Below, one piece after another: positions 5,954 to 6,219 of a stretch of 6,219 nt of DNA. Numbering within the stretch: the stretch's first letter is position 1; each line of letters opens with the position of its first letter. Source of the stretch: an uncultured Acidobacteriota bacterium (GTDB lineage: Bacteria > Acidobacteriota > Terriglobia > Terriglobales > Acidobacteriaceae); NCBI GenBank assembly GCA_903832475.1, contig CAILBQ010000483.1:1-6219 (forward strand), given 5' to 3'. The translations under genes and the position numbers were made by a program. The notes beneath the pieces are model-generated. The model had not been told where the DNA came from. It searched no databases and saw only the letters and a program-made list of their open reading frames with translations.

Positions 5954-6219
5954 ATGAGCTATTTGTGGGTTGCGATCGGCAGTGCGATTGGAGGGTTGAT
6001 GCGCTATGCGTTGACGCGCTGGACCATTCCAGTCAGCAATGGATTCCCGACCGGCACCATCCTTGTGAACATCCTGGGCTGTTTCATCATTGGCTATTTC
6101 GGGACGCTGACGCTGCAGGGCGGGCGGTATGCGGCTTCGGACAACTTGCGGCTGTTTGTCATGGTGGGAGTTTGCGGCGGGTTTACGACGTTTTCTTCTT
6201 TCAGCCTGCAGACCTTTGA
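5954..6219 (+). CDS. crcB: CrcB/Fluc fluoride ion channel (C-terminus off window)
   Basis: The first 88 residues of a small fluoride channel of the inner membrane, which exports fluoride as a dual-topology dimer. Family members are about 120-130 residues, so roughly a third lies beyond the right edge. Membrane segments appear near 3-21, 34-53 and 67-86. Family motifs are GGLMRY (13-18, with Arg17), TGTILVNILG (33-42, with the conserved pore Asn39), and GVCGGFTTFSSFS (72-84), whose GGxTTFS section forms the central sodium site and whose Phe residues line the ion path in known structures. The ATG has a strong ribosome site six bases upstream and a fluoride riboswitch in its leader, so expression should rise with fluoride. 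The gene is 116 bases after the TldE-like gene and appears independently controlled. Identification is firm. Confidence 0.95.
   Translation, partial: MSYLWVAIGSAIGGLMRYALTRWTIPVSNGFPTGTILVNILGCFIIGYFGTLTLQGGRYAASDNLRLFVMVGVCGGFTTFSSFSLQTF

Noticed and set aside
5917..6219. A 100-codon plus-strand frame starting in the riboswitch
   Set aside because: It starts inside the aptamer's conserved TGATGACTTC and reads CrcB in the wrong frame. The product is Cys/His/Asp-rich and unlike any family I know, while the overlapping frame gives clear CrcB motifs.
1..6219. Insertion sequences, CRISPR repeats, tRNA genes or phage attachment sites
   Set aside because: I looked for transposase-like frames, spaced direct repeats, tRNA-like clover folds and long direct repeats and saw none.

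Overview
The window looks like chromosomal DNA from a GC-rich bacterium. The combination of an exported TldD/TldE-like pair, a Ste24-type M48 protease with a signal peptide, and this codon style suggests an acidobacterium of the Terriglobia type. That assignment is an inference from protein style only; no rRNA or marker gene is present.

Layout: there are five genes in two divergent blocks. On the minus strand, reading leftwards from about 2295, lie (i) a membrane-embedded M48/Ste24-like zinc metalloprotease (901-2295, TTG start) and (ii) an unrecognised multi-pass membrane protein (start at 783, running off the left edge). On the plus strand, reading rightwards from 2374, lie (iii) a TldD-like metallopeptidase with a signal peptide and an intact HExxxH motif (2374-4173), (iv) its paralogue with a decayed metal site (4173-5837), overlapping by one base in a TGATG junction, and (v) the start of a CrcB/Fluc fluoride channel (5954 to the right edge). 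A fluoride riboswitch aptamer precedes the channel in the 116-base gap; all three of its helices can be drawn perfectly from the sequence.

How they may work together: the plus-strand pair resembles the cytosolic TldD/TldE heterodimer of E. coli (one catalytic, one non-catalytic subunit), but here both subunits appear to be exported. The M48 protease, divergently transcribed from a 77-base shared region with a TGTCGC/GCGACA dyad, is also an envelope enzyme. A joint role in envelope peptide or protein turnover is a reasonable but untested inference. The fluoride channel is a separate, fluoride-controlled unit.

The plus strand is visibly G-rich over C throughout, whichever way the genes point. 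This suggests that the plus strand is the leading replication strand and that the two minus-strand genes are head-on. No mobile elements, tRNA or rRNA genes, or CRISPR arrays were seen. No gene-free stretch exceeds 300 bases.
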